This document shows, piece by piece, positions 33,254-42,637 of a stretch of DNA of 64,000 nucleotides. The first letter of the stretch is position 1. The number at the start of each line of letters is the position of its first letter. Both the position numbers and the translations under genes were made by a program. This DNA is from Promicromonospora iranensis (GTDB taxonomy: Bacteria; Actinomycetota; Actinomycetes; Actinomycetales; Cellulomonadaceae), in NCBI RefSeq assembly GCF_028994775.1, contig NZ_JAJQMN010000004.1, positions 310,001-374,000 on the forward strand. The letters run 5' to 3'. The notes under the pieces are model-generated. The model was not told where the DNA came from. It did no database searches and saw only the letters and a program-made list of their open reading frames with translations.

Positions 33254-34645
33254 CTAGGAGGAGATCGACGCGTCGCGCAACAGCAGGTCGAGCAGCGCTT
33301 CCTCGTGCACCGCCGACTGGCGTCGCTGCATCGTCGGCGCAAGAGCGAGGTCCCATGGTGTCGGGCGAGGTGCTCCCTCCAGAGGGAGGCGTTCGGCCGC
33401 CTGCTGCGAGTCCACTGCGTGCTCGTAGTCCACGGCCCCCATCCGCCACGGCCTGGCTCCGAGCGAGTACAGGCGGTTTGCGATCCAGATGCCGGGCCAG
33501 TCGAAATCGCCGTGATAGCGGACCTCTGCGGAGGCGTTGATGAGCAGGGACATCAGTTGCCAGGCGGCTGTCGACGGGTTGCCGGCGGTGCAGACGAAGG
33601 GTGCATCGATGCGGGAACGAGCTACCGCTTGTATGACCTGAGGGTTTTCACACGCCCAGACCCGGGTACCTAGTTCGACGGCTGGTTGCAGGTCCCTCTC
33701 CGGGTTTGATCGATCAGGTATGAGACCGGCTGCATCCAGCTCCTGAAGTGTCAGGTGTGTGACCAGTCCGGCGTCGGCTCGCTCGCGCATCGACCGAGCC
33801 CATAGGCTGTCGCCCGGGGGCCGCAGTCCCCAGGTCAGTGCCGTGCCGGACACGTTGTCCGGGGAGACACCGAGCATCGCCCACAGATCCCGAGTGCCTC
33901 TGCTTGTCTTCGGGATCGGTACGTCGAGCGCGGAGGCGGCAGCCCGCAGAACCAGCCGGGCTATCGGGCGGCCCTCATCGAGTCCGTGCGCATCTCCAGT
34001 GGTACGGCTAGCGAGCTCACCCAGCTCGACGACGGCAGGTTCGAGCGGCTCAGATGTTGGTTCGGTCTCAGGCCGACGCTCTGCCAGGACACCCGACTTC
34101 TTGAGTTCGGTCAGTACGGCGCCAGCGTCGCTCACGATCCGCCCAGCAGCCTCGCCGGCTCTTGTGAGGAGGCCCGAGGTACGGAGGCCCTCGACGAATC
34201 CCGGGATCCACGGTGCGTCAGCGAGTCCGGCGCGGGCCAGCGCCTTGTCCAGGTCCGCCCACAGCGCACTGCGGACCCGCTCCTGCTGCTCACGGGTTGC
34301 GCGCCGATCGACCAGCGCCGTTCCGGTGAGGTCGGCGACGACGCTCACCAGGCCGGCCTGCGCGGCCGAAGCACGCAGTGCGGTGTCCAGCACCTGCAGG
34401 CTGACCTGTCGACGGCCTGGCTTCCACGGCTTGCGAGACGCCCCGACCAGGCCGTTGAGCAGATCCGCGGCATCGTGGTCGAGCTCGACGGTCACGGTTC
34501 CGGCCCCTGCCAGCTCGTTGCGTTCCAAGTGCGTCCGGATCGCAGCCCAGAGGTCAGCGAGCGATGGATGGCCCAGATACTCACGGATCTCGTGGGACAA
34601 CCGGTGGTCAGCCGGGGTCGCGGGATCGTGTTCCCTGTCCAGCAT
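33254..34645 (-). CDS. jetD: Wadjet type II JetD (DUF2399 TOPRIM-like nuclease subunit)
   Basis: This encodes 463 residues. The C-terminal DUF2399 (TIGR02679-type) TOPRIM-like motif is 'R-Y-H-G-D-F-D-W-P-G-I-W-I-A-N-R' near residue 375. In Wadjet, JetD cleaves DNA after JetABC has extruded a loop on circular plasmid DNA. The N-terminal part is a helical DNA-binding region. The gene follows JetC after only 3 bp and ends the operon. Homology to the subtype II family is inferred from motifs and neighbours. Confidence 0.9.
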   Translation of the reverse strand: MLDREHDPATPADHRLSHEIREYLGHPSLADLWAAIRTHLERNELAGAGTVTVELDHDAADLLNGLVGASRKPWKPGRRQVSLQVLDTALRASAAQAGLVSVVADLTGTALVDRRATREQQERVRSALWADLDKALARAGLADAPWIPGFVEGLRTSGLLTRAGEAAGRIVSDAGAVLTELKKSGVLAERRPETEPTSEPLEPAVVELGELASRTTGDAHGLDEGRPIARLVLRAAASALDVPIPKTSRGTRDLWAMLGVSPDNVSGTALTWGLRPPGDSLWARSMRERADAGLVTHLTLQELDAAGLIPDRSNPERDLQPAVELGTRVWACENPQVIQAVARSRIDAPFVCTAGNPSTAAWQLMSLLINASAEVRYHGDFDWPGIWIANRLYSLGARPWRMGAVDYEHAVDSQQAAERLPLEGAPRPTPWDLALAPTMQRRQSAVHEEALLDLLLRDASISS

Positions 34646-34648
34646 CAG

Positions 34649-37600
34649 TCACTCTCCCATCGGCCGCAGATGCCGGTTGCGTCCGTCCCAGTGCACGTGG
34701 GTGGTGATCGCCGACGTTCCCTGGGCGCGTCGCACCTCGTACGCGTCGAGCTTCGGTACCTGGGGGTAGGTACCCCACAGGGCATGCCCTGTCATGACGA
34801 AGTCGATGTCCAGGCGCACGAGCAGTCCCATCAGCTCGGCGATGGTGGGGTCGTCGACCTTGGCGAAGGCGTCGTCGAGCAGGAGCAGACGTAATGCCTT
34901 GCCTGTGTCGGGCAGCCCGGACAGGTAGGCGTCGATCGCTGCGAACAGAGTCACATAGGAGACGAATCGCGTCTCACCCTGAGAGAGCTTGGCGCGCCTG
35001 CTGATGCGTCGTTCCTGGTTGGGTGCTGGTCCCAGAATGATGACGTCCATCTGGTACCACTGCCGGTAGTCGAGGGCGGTCTGGAGATGCGCGGTGTAGC
35101 CGGCCGAGGGGTCGAGTGCGAACGAGCGTGCGACGCGGTCCTTTAGCAGGTCGATCAGTTCGACGTCCTGGTCGCGCCTGCGAATCTCGCTGCGCAGCGT
35201 GACGAGGTCCCGCAACTGCCTGATCGCCGGGTCTGAGTCTTCGGCAAGCGTCCATCGCAGCCTGACGCCGATCCCGTGGCTGGTGCGGATCGTGCCGAGC
35301 GAGGCGTTCATGGCATCGACGAGCTCGCGGGCCCGGGCGAGCCGGTCCTGGAGCTCGCGAGCGACACTGCCGAGGACGAACTCCTCGAAGACCCTTCGCT
35401 CCCGTTCGGTCAGGGCGGCGTCACCTGCCACAACCTGCTCGGACAGGCTGGCGGCCGCCTCGGCGACGGGCTTGGTACCCGTCGTGTCGGACAGTGCAAT
35501 GAGCCGGACACCGTCCTCGACGCGTACGTCTACGTCGTAGACGCCCGACAGCTCGCGCTCCAGCACCTGCTGGGCGCGGCCCAGCGTCGTCTCGTCGGAG
35601 CGCGTCGCGTGGTCATGGACCGCGGCAAGGACCCGGGAGGCCATGGCCTTGATGGCGCGCGGCTCGGTCTCGACGCTGGCGAGTTCCCCAGGATCGGTCG
35701 CGAAAGCCGCTGCCGCGATCCCGGTCAGGCCACAGATCCGCTGAAGCCTCGCTGAGGCGATCCCGAGATTCTGCACGGTACCGGCGACGGCGCCTTGGGC
35801 ACGTTCTGCTTCACCCGAGGCACGGCTGACCTCGCCGATCAAGTTCTCGCGCTGGGTCCGAGCCGAGGCCACCTGGCCACGTATCTTGGTGTGTTCCTCG
35901 CGGGTTTGTTCCAGCAGCCGTTCGGCGGTCTTGGCCTCAACGCCGACATTTTGCTCGATGGCAGCAAGCGTCGCGGCCTCCTTATTCCAGACCAGCCACT
36001 TGCTGTCAGCGTCAGACTCTGCCGCCTGGCGTGCGGCTTTGGCTTCGACAACCTCGGCCAGCGCAGAGGTGTGGTCATCAAGTCGCTGTATGAGGCCGGC
36101 ATGCTCTTCCGTGGCGTGGTTACACATGCTGACGGCGGTACGCGAGTTGCGGTGCACATCGTCCAGCTCTCGCGCCCCGACTGGAAGCCCTCGCTCCTCG
36201 CAGATCTGGCGATGCGCCTGCTGAGCCTTTGTCCATTCCCGGCGCACGCCATCTGCGTACTCCCGGGCCTTCCCAGCCGCCGCTCCCGCCTTCTTGGCAC
36301 GCTGCGTCGCATCCTGCGCGATGCGATGCGCGGTGAATATCGGCTGGCTGCGAGGGGCGTTACCAGCGGCGGCGCGCAACGCGGCGGCCTTGTCGCCGAT
36401 CTCCCGACGCTTCGTAGCTCGAGCGGTCATCGCCTCGGCGATGTCCTGCCGTTCAGCGGCGATCACAGCCAGACGAGCAGCTCGGTTCGCCGCCCGGGCC
36501 GCGACTCCGACATACCGTGCAGTCGCCGGCTGGTGGCGCCCCGCTAGTGGGCCGGATCCCCAGGATCCGTCCGCGGCAATCCACAAGGCTGACCCACCAG
36601 GCGACGTGTTCGCGCCGGGCGGGGTGCCCGGTTCACGAACCTCGATGCGCTCCAGAATCGCCTGGACGAGGCCCGCGGCTAGCCCGCTCGTGGGGTCGGG
36701 CCGGAGAAATTCGATGGCGGAGCGAGCCGTCACGGCGCTCGCCTGGGTCGTGGCGAGCAGTTGCCCGTCCGCTGCGCGCACGTGCCCATCCGGGCCGATG
36801 CTCGCGGTCAGGAGGCCGGAGGCGACAAGAGCGCCCTCGACACCGGCCCGGGCTTCCTCGGCTAGGTCAGCCACGAAATCGATCGCCCGCCACAGCGGCA
36901 CGGAGCCATCAGGGGAGGAGCTCTGCCAACGTGCGGAGGCTGGCTCTGGGTCCTTGGCAGCCTTGAGCGCCGTCTGTTCCTCGGCGAGCTCACGATCGCG
37001 ATCACGATCGGCGTCGTCAGCGAGCTTGAGGACGCTGGACTCCTCGGCGAGTCGCTGGTGCGCAGGAGCCGTGATCTCCTGAGGGGCCCGATCGAGCCGC
37101 GCAAGCAGGTCGGCCGGTGCGTCGGTCAGAGTATCGGGATCGGTCAGGGCTCCTTCCAGCATCTCAAGAGCCGTTACCGGCCGGCCGGTAGTTGTTGACT
37201 GATCGTGCCTCGTATTACTCGTCTCCGATCCCCGAGGGTCAGACGGCGCGGGGTCGTCGGCCTGCTCGGAACGCAGGAGGTCAGCGATCATTGGCAGGGC
37301 CAACCAGCCGCGCCAACTTGTTACGTACTGCTCGACCGTACGACCAAGCTCTTCGGCGCGGTTCTCGGCTGCGGTCGCCTCAGCTTCGGCCTCCTCCAAC
37401 TTCTCGTCTGCCCGTTCCGCGGCAATAGTCACCTCTCGGTGCTCGTTCTCAAGCTTGTGCGCGGCATCAGCTCGCTGACGTGCCTGGCCGATTCTCAGCT
37501 CGACGACGTCGCGCACGCGGTCGATCTTGTCGGCGAGGCCTTCGACGTCGTCAGGCGCGATCGTCAGCGGCTTCGCTGTGGGTCGCCGCTGCGGCTGCGG

Positions 37601-39016
37601 GTCGCCATCGACAGACGTGCGGGCCGCCGCCGTGTCGGTGGATGCCGTCAGAAGGGTGACGCTGACGTCTCCGGGCAACCCCGCGACCATTCCGTCGGGC
37701 GCGCCGGCGTCCGCAATCGCTCTCCGCGCCGCGCTCAACGCCTTGTTGAGCCTTGCGCCCGCTCTGACGACCTCGTCCGCCTGCTTGTCGGCCCGCTTTA
37801 CGGTGGCCTCTTCGTTCCCGCGAGCGCTCTGGGCCGCAGCGAGAGTCGACTCCGCGGTGCCCTTCTGCGCCGCGACCCGACGAGCGCGCTCGTGCAGATC
37901 CTTGAGGTCCTCGATCGCCTTCGATTCTTCGATCCCCTTGATCGTGGATTCGAGGTCGCCCTCGGTGCTCTCCAGCTCCTCCAGCTCGGAGTCGACTCTG
38001 GCCTTGTCCGCCTGGAGATCCTCGTGCTTCCTGCGCAGCTCGTCTGCGTCGCTCACTGCGTGGAGGTTCTTGTCCGCGGCGTCCTTCGCCGCTGTCGCTG
38101 CGTCCGCCACACGAGCTGCCACGTAGCGCTCGTAGATACCAAGAAAGTTCGAGACGTGCCCCAGGGACGCCCTGAGCCGTTCCTGGCTCGCTCGAGTCTC
38201 GGTGAGTCCATCAAGCTTCTCCCCGGCCGCGTCCAGCGCCTGCTCCGACAGGGGCGGCAGCGCGTCGGTGAGGATCTGTGGGAGCCGTCCTTCCTCGATT
38301 CGGTTGCCTACATCCGGCGAACGAAGGGTGTGCAACAGCTGGAGCAGACCGTTGTATCGCTCGGCGGCCCGCTCGCCGGTGAGCCCGAAGACCGTCTGGG
38401 CGATGCGCGCGCGATGTTCAGCCGGCGCGGTGACACGATCGGCGCCGATGCGCTCCATCAGTTCCTCGCGCGACAGTGGTTCGCGTGCCGGGGACATCAG
38501 GGGCAGATCGATCCCGGCACGCAGGGGCGTGGTGAAGTAGTGCACCTTGACCTCGCCCGTGGATCGGGAGTAGCGCAGGTGCGCGCCGATCGTGAGGTGC
38601 TCGAAGCCGTCGCCGCTCGCTGCCTTGTCCGGCGCGCCGAATGTTGAAGCGGCAGCATCAGCGTCGGCAGGGCGGCGCAGTTCCGCCCAGAGGTAGCCGA
38701 CCCGATTGGATCCCTCCCCTGCGCCCGCCTTCATCAGGTCTGTGAGCTGCACTTTGGCTGAACCGGTGGCGTCCATCCGGCGCCGGTCGGCGTCGAACAG
38801 GAAGGGGAACAGCAACTCCAGCGCACGGCTCTTGCCGGAGCCGTTGGTTCCGCGCAGAATCAGGCGACCACCTGAGATCTCGAAGGTGGAATCGTGGTAG
38901 TACCAGACGTTCAGGATGCCTGCACGGTTCAGGACCCACCTGTCGGGGTGATGCTGTGCGGGCGTGAGGTCATCACCGGTAGCGGATGGAGCCGGGCTCA
39001 GTGTTCCGTTGGTCAT
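34649..39016 (-). CDS. jetC: Wadjet type II JetC (SMC-like ATPase, TIGR02680 type)
   Basis: This encodes 1455 residues. Walker A is G-T-N-G-S-G-K-S at 56-63 after 'I-L-N-V-W-Y-Y-H-D-S-T-F-E-I-S-G-G-R-L-I-L-R'. A very long coiled coil occupies most of the centre, with Glu/Ala/Arg-rich heptads. The C-terminal head has the signature 'L-S-Q-G-E-T-R-F-V-S-Y' and the Walker B 'L-R-L-L-L-L-D-D-A-F-A-K-V-D-D'. This is the SMC/MukB-like motor of Wadjet, which loops out plasmid DNA. It lies between JetB (6 bp upstream) and JetD (3 bp downstream). Confidence 0.93.
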   Translation of the reverse strand: MTNGTLSPAPSATGDDLTPAQHHPDRWVLNRAGILNVWYYHDSTFEISGGRLILRGTNGSGKSRALELLFPFLFDADRRRMDATGSAKVQLTDLMKAGAGEGSNRVGYLWAELRRPADADAAASTFGAPDKAASGDGFEHLTIGAHLRYSRSTGEVKVHYFTTPLRAGIDLPLMSPAREPLSREELMERIGADRVTAPAEHRARIAQTVFGLTGERAAERYNGLLQLLHTLRSPDVGNRIEEGRLPQILTDALPPLSEQALDAAGEKLDGLTETRASQERLRASLGHVSNFLGIYERYVAARVADAATAAKDAADKNLHAVSDADELRRKHEDLQADKARVDSELEELESTEGDLESTIKGIEESKAIEDLKDLHERARRVAAQKGTAESTLAAAQSARGNEEATVKRADKQADEVVRAGARLNKALSAARRAIADAGAPDGMVAGLPGDVSVTLLTASTDTAAARTSVDGDPQPQRRPTAKPLTIAPDDVEGLADKIDRVRDVVELRIGQARQRADAAHKLENEHREVTIAAERADEKLEEAEAEATAAENRAEELGRTVEQYVTSWRGWLALPMIADLLRSEQADDPAPSDPRGSETSNTRHDQSTTTGRPVTALEMLEGALTDPDTLTDAPADLLARLDRAPQEITAPAHQRLAEESSVLKLADDADRDRDRELAEEQTALKAAKDPEPASARWQSSSPDGSVPLWRAIDFVADLAEEARAGVEGALVASGLLTASIGPDGHVRAADGQLLATTQASAVTARSAIEFLRPDPTSGLAAGLVQAILERIEVREPGTPPGANTSPGGSALWIAADGSWGSGPLAGRHQPATARYVGVAARAANRAARLAVIAAERQDIAEAMTARATKRREIGDKAAALRAAAGNAPRSQPIFTAHRIAQDATQRAKKAGAAAGKAREYADGVRREWTKAQQAHRQICEERGLPVGARELDDVHRNSRTAVSMCNHATEEHAGLIQRLDDHTSALAEVVEAKAARQAAESDADSKWLVWNKEAATLAAIEQNVGVEAKTAERLLEQTREEHTKIRGQVASARTQRENLIGEVSRASGEAERAQGAVAGTVQNLGIASARLQRICGLTGIAAAAFATDPGELASVETEPRAIKAMASRVLAAVHDHATRSDETTLGRAQQVLERELSGVYDVDVRVEDGVRLIALSDTTGTKPVAEAAASLSEQVVAGDAALTERERRVFEEFVLGSVARELQDRLARARELVDAMNASLGTIRTSHGIGVRLRWTLAEDSDPAIRQLRDLVTLRSEIRRRDQDVELIDLLKDRVARSFALDPSAGYTAHLQTALDYRQWYQMDVIILGPAPNQERRISRRAKLSQGETRFVSYVTLFAAIDAYLSGLPDTGKALRLLLLDDAFAKVDDPTIAELMGLLVRLDIDFVMTGHALWGTYPQVPKLDAYEVRRAQGTSAITTHVHWDGRNRHLRPMGE

Positions 39017-39022
39017 CGTTCC

Positions 39023-40351
39023 TCACACGTCCTGTTCGAATGTACGTCGCTCGGGCAGCAGCGTGAACAGGTCCTGGTCCTCTACGGAGCTACCGCCGTC
39101 CTGGGCGCCCTGTGTCGTGCTGTTGGTGCGCGCTCGGCGCGGGGTGTGTTCTGGCACCGGGCGGTATCGGGCGCAGGCCGGGTGCAGGACGATGCCGTCG
39201 TCGGTCTCCTGCGCGAGCCCAACTCCGGTCAAGAGGTCGATCACGGACCGCAGCAACCCGTCGACGTCCTGGGCGTCGGTTCGCCAAGCCCGGGCGTTGC
39301 GGCTGGCGAGCTGCTCCAGTTCCTCGCGGACAGAGAACCACGGCACGAGCAGACCGGGAACCTCCCGGCCGTGAAACATCGCGGTCGTCTCGGCGGTCGG
39401 TCGTGCACTGTCGATGGCGGCGTCGATCAGCAGCAAGGCGGCCTGACGTGTGGTGTGCTGCCCCGGGAAACTCAGGTCGGAGAGTTCTTCGCCCTCGTCA
39501 TATGCGAGCACCCCCTCCGCACGCACCTCGAGCGTGAGCCCGAGGAGGTCGTCCAGCGCGTGGGCGATGTCCCTCCGCTCGCGCGAGAGCGCATCAGCCT
39601 CAGCGTCGGTGAGCGACTCCCGCCTCACGACTGGGTTCTCGGCAACCTTGCGGCGCAGGTCGCGGCGGGGTTGCACTGGAGCATCGGGATCGGGCTCCCA
39701 CAGCGACTCAGGTCCATCGAGGTTCGCGAGTGGCCGTGCCAGCAGGTGTGCGAGCAGTGGGCGGTGAACCGTGAGCAGGGCTTCGTCCTTGCGTTCACCC
39801 CACGCGGCAACAGTCCCTTCGGTCTCGGTGATCAAGCCCCACTCGACCAAGTGCGTCAGGGCGACGACGATCGCGCGGACGTCGGCTGGACTCTCTGTGA
39901 TCGTGATGTCGATGCTCGCGGCGTCGCGGCGCAACTGCTCGACTATCGAGGAGATAACGGACTGCTCGCCGGTGCCCGGTGCGAGCAGGCCCGCACACAG
40001 CAGCGCCAGGCAGGTGTAGGCACGCGGCGTCAGGAGGTCGTCCTTCTTCGCCCGGCGCGCACCGCGAGCCGGTGCATCGAGCGGGAGCGGCTGCTTCACG
40101 AGCCGTGCGAAGCCCGTCTCGACGACGAGCGGGTATCCGAGCTGGGTCTGGAACTGCCGTTTGAGTGCCGTGGCGTGGCGACGGACCAGCGCGGTCTCCT
40201 CAGGATTGGTGACCGAGGTGAGAATGGGGCGCATCATCAGGACCCGAGCCGCTTCGCGGCGCTCCGCAGATAGATGGGTGTCCGTCTGTGCGGTACCTGA
40301 CCTCGTGGGTCCGCTGGCCGGTACGGAGGGCATGTCATCGCCTGTCATCAT
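39023..40351 (-). CDS. jetB: Wadjet type II JetB (TIGR02678 type)
   Basis: This encodes 442 residues. Winged-helix-like segments ('T-P-R-A-Y-T-C-L-A-L-L-C-A-G-L', 'L-V-E-W-G-L-I-T-E-T-E-G') and a characteristic position between JetA and JetC mark the TIGR02678 subunit, the MukE-like partner of the SMC motor. Its start overlaps the JetA stop by four bases (40348-40351, ATGA). The first codons offer two start codons (MMTGDD), and the second, 40348, is possible. Confidence 0.9.
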   Translation of the reverse strand: MMTGDDMPSVPASGPTRSGTAQTDTHLSAERREAARVLMMRPILTSVTNPEETALVRRHATALKRQFQTQLGYPLVVETGFARLVKQPLPLDAPARGARRAKKDDLLTPRAYTCLALLCAGLLAPGTGEQSVISSIVEQLRRDAASIDITITESPADVRAIVVALTHLVEWGLITETEGTVAAWGERKDEALLTVHRPLLAHLLARPLANLDGPESLWEPDPDAPVQPRRDLRRKVAENPVVRRESLTDAEADALSRERRDIAHALDDLLGLTLEVRAEGVLAYDEGEELSDLSFPGQHTTRQAALLLIDAAIDSARPTAETTAMFHGREVPGLLVPWFSVREELEQLASRNARAWRTDAQDVDGLLRSVIDLLTGVGLAQETDDGIVLHPACARYRPVPEHTPRRARTNSTTQGAQDGGSSVEDQDLFTLLPERRTFEQDV

Positions 40352-42072
40352 GCGGTGTACTCCGTTCTGAGCGGTATCACGGTCCCTGAGGTCTCCACCG
40401 GTCCCGCGGTCAGCGTCACCCCATGGACCGTCGTATCGCCGTCGTCGCTGTGCACGACGGTGGCAGCTACCTCGTCCGGTGCGGCGACGATGCGCAGGCC
40501 GAGATCGGTGTCGGTGTATTCGGCAATTTCCGCCAGGTCCTGTTCGCGAGCGAGCAGCTGGGCCAGCTGGTCCAGCAGTAGATTCCGAGCCGCCGGGGAT
40601 ACCCGCGCACCGTTCAGGTCGCCGACCGCGATCAGCTCGGCAGCGGCCGCACGGTTGCGACGTTCTTCCTCTTCGGCCTCGGCCAGGAGCCGCTCGCGGT
40701 CTAGCCCCGGGTCGGGCACCTTGGAGCTACGTCCGCGAGCGGTGCGATCACCCCGCTCACGCAACGAGAGGGGTACGTCCACGGGTTCGCCCTCCCACCA
40801 CGAGGTCGTCGGACCGGCACGACCGTCGTCCTCCTGTGGGCCGAACAGGAGATGGCGGGACGGGTAGGCACCGAAGGCCGCGTCGTAGATCCGGTGTGCA
40901 GTCGGCGTGTCCGCGTTGTCGAACCAGGTCGCCAGCCTGAGGAAGTCCGCGCGACGCGAGACGCCGGCACCAGCGGCGGACAGCATGCGCTTCGCATTGG
41001 TCAGGACCTGGCCGAGCGCCTGGTCCGCTGCGGCCCGTAGTTGGTCGGGCCCAGATCTGCCACGACGGCCGAGGTACCACTCGCTCAGCGCCTCCCAGTT
41101 GTCAGCTTCCCGGCCTGGAGAACGCTCACCGACGCCGTCCGCGGCCACCGGACTAGGCAGGCTCGCCAGGGCAGCCAACAGCGTCGGCTGGTTCATGGTG
41201 ATACGCACGAGGTAGGTGCCCATCAATGGCGCGTGCCTGTTGACGTCGGCCGAGATCAGTTCCACGTAGTCGAGCAGCATCGTCTTGAACACGCTGAATT
41301 CCTGTGTGCTCAGGTCATATCGCGCCATCCGGCCCTGGACGAAGGCATAGAAGTCTGTCGCAGAGTCGGCGAAGAGACGCTGGTTGTTGAAGACCGTGGT
41401 GACGTCCGCCGCCAGGGCGTCGACACTTACACCGGCGCTCTCCTCGCCTCCCGCAGCAAGGCGTTCGGCTGCTTCGGCGATCCGTTTCAGGGTTTCCGCC
41501 GTGCCGCCGAGAAGCTCGCGGGCAACTTCGCGTGCGCCGTCCTGCGCAGCGAGGAGTTCGTCGATCTGCCGGTGGACTCGACCCCCGAACTTCGACACCT
41601 GATACCGGGCTTTCGACCGCAGGTACTCCGAGATCGTGGACACGCGAGCGTCGCGCACCGACCGGATCAGGTTGCCCCACTGCTCAAGCTGCTTGCAGCG
41701 GGCCTCGACGTCGGTCACGCTCAGGTCCTGATAGCCGCTCTTCTCAAGGGCCGCGCGGGCCTCGCTCGCGGAAAGATCCGTGAGCAGCGACGTCGTGAAC
41801 AACCGCATGAGCGCGATGTAGCCGGTGCGAGTTTCCGGGTTGGTCACATAGCGGTAGAGGTCGAGCCGATCCGCCTCAGGCAACGGCTCGCTCACGGCGT
41901 GGTCGTCCGAGCCGTCACCCGGAAAGGAGTTGCCAAGACCGGCGCCAACGACCTTCCCCGCCTCATCAAGCGCATGGCCGGCGCTTCCGTCAGTCATGGT
42001 GAAAGAGCTCCGCTGCGTGGTACCACCCGCGGTCTCGGTCATGGCGCCAACCGTAGGTGCAGACCCTGACAC
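40348..42072 (-). CDS. jetA: Wadjet type II JetA (TIGR02677 type)
   Basis: This encodes up to 574 residues. 'L-Y-R-Y-V-T-N-P-E-T-R-T-G-Y-I-A-L-M-R-L-F' and 'Y-Q-D-L-S-V-T-D-V-E-A-R-C-K-Q-L-E-Q-W-G-N' are typical of the TIGR02677 family, the MukF/kleisin-like subunit. The start is uncertain. GTG 42072 gives the longest form. ATG 41997 has a GGAG 10 bases ahead and would start MTDGSAG-H, and ATG 42042 is between them. It is the first gene of the operon; the four genes JetA-B-C-D are in the standard order and strand. Confidence 0.88.
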   Translation of the reverse strand: MSGSAPTVGAMTETAGGTTQRSSFTMTDGSAGHALDEAGKVVGAGLGNSFPGDGSDDHAVSEPLPEADRLDLYRYVTNPETRTGYIALMRLFTTSLLTDLSASEARAALEKSGYQDLSVTDVEARCKQLEQWGNLIRSVRDARVSTISEYLRSKARYQVSKFGGRVHRQIDELLAAQDGAREVARELLGGTAETLKRIAEAAERLAAGGEESAGVSVDALAADVTTVFNNQRLFADSATDFYAFVQGRMARYDLSTQEFSVFKTMLLDYVELISADVNRHAPLMGTYLVRITMNQPTLLAALASLPSPVAADGVGERSPGREADNWEALSEWYLGRRGRSGPDQLRAAADQALGQVLTNAKRMLSAAGAGVSRRADFLRLATWFDNADTPTAHRIYDAAFGAYPSRHLLFGPQEDDGRAGPTTSWWEGEPVDVPLSLRERGDRTARGRSSKVPDPGLDRERLLAEAEEEERRNRAAAAELIAVGDLNGARVSPAARNLLLDQLAQLLAREQDLAEIAEYTDTDLGLRIVAAPDEVAATVVHSDDGDTTVHGVTLTAGPVETSGTVIPLRTEYTA

Positions 42073-42637
42073 AGGTCCCCAATAGTCCCTGAGTTCACCC
42101 GGTTCGCGACGCCCTTGGCAGCGATCGCGAAATGGGTCTCGTGACTGTTGCCGGCGCGGGCCAGAGTGTTGGTTCGATGCGCCCTCTACTCCCCGAGCCT
42201 ACCTCGCGCGAGGTCGGCGGCGCCCACAGCGGACCCCGGCTACCAGCCAGGGCCGACAGAGCGCTCGCGCTCCCGGTTCGCGTGGTTGCGGCGGGCACCT
42301 TGGTCGGCTTCAACCCGGGCAGCGGGGGTACGCGCGACGGTCGCAATCACGCCTGAGAAGCAAGAGCCCCGCTTGGCTCGGAGCGTTTGCCCTGACGAGA
42401 CGAGGTGTTCACGGTGGAGCCAAAGGATTCGAAATCTGCCCCTGGAGTTTGAACGATTTCGTGAGAACCCAACCTGCGAGCTTCCCCCGTGCGTTCACGC
42501 CAGCCTTTTGCAAAGCTCGGCCTTGCCCGACGCCAGTAAGGCGGCAAGTGTCGATCAAACGCCAGAGACATGGCCCCAGTTGGCGCCCAAATCTAGATCG
42601 CGTCGTGATGCTCTAAGGGAACTAGACGCAGGGGCGG
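42073..42637. other. Spacer upstream of Wadjet, with a perfect palindrome
   Basis: No gene is recognised over 565 bp. ACCTCGCGCGAGGT at 42201-42214 is a perfect 14-bp palindrome about 130 bp upstream of the longest JetA start. It could be an operator or a transcriptional signal. Sequence near 42360-42640 becomes less GC-rich towards the TIGR04141 gene. Confidence 0.45.
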
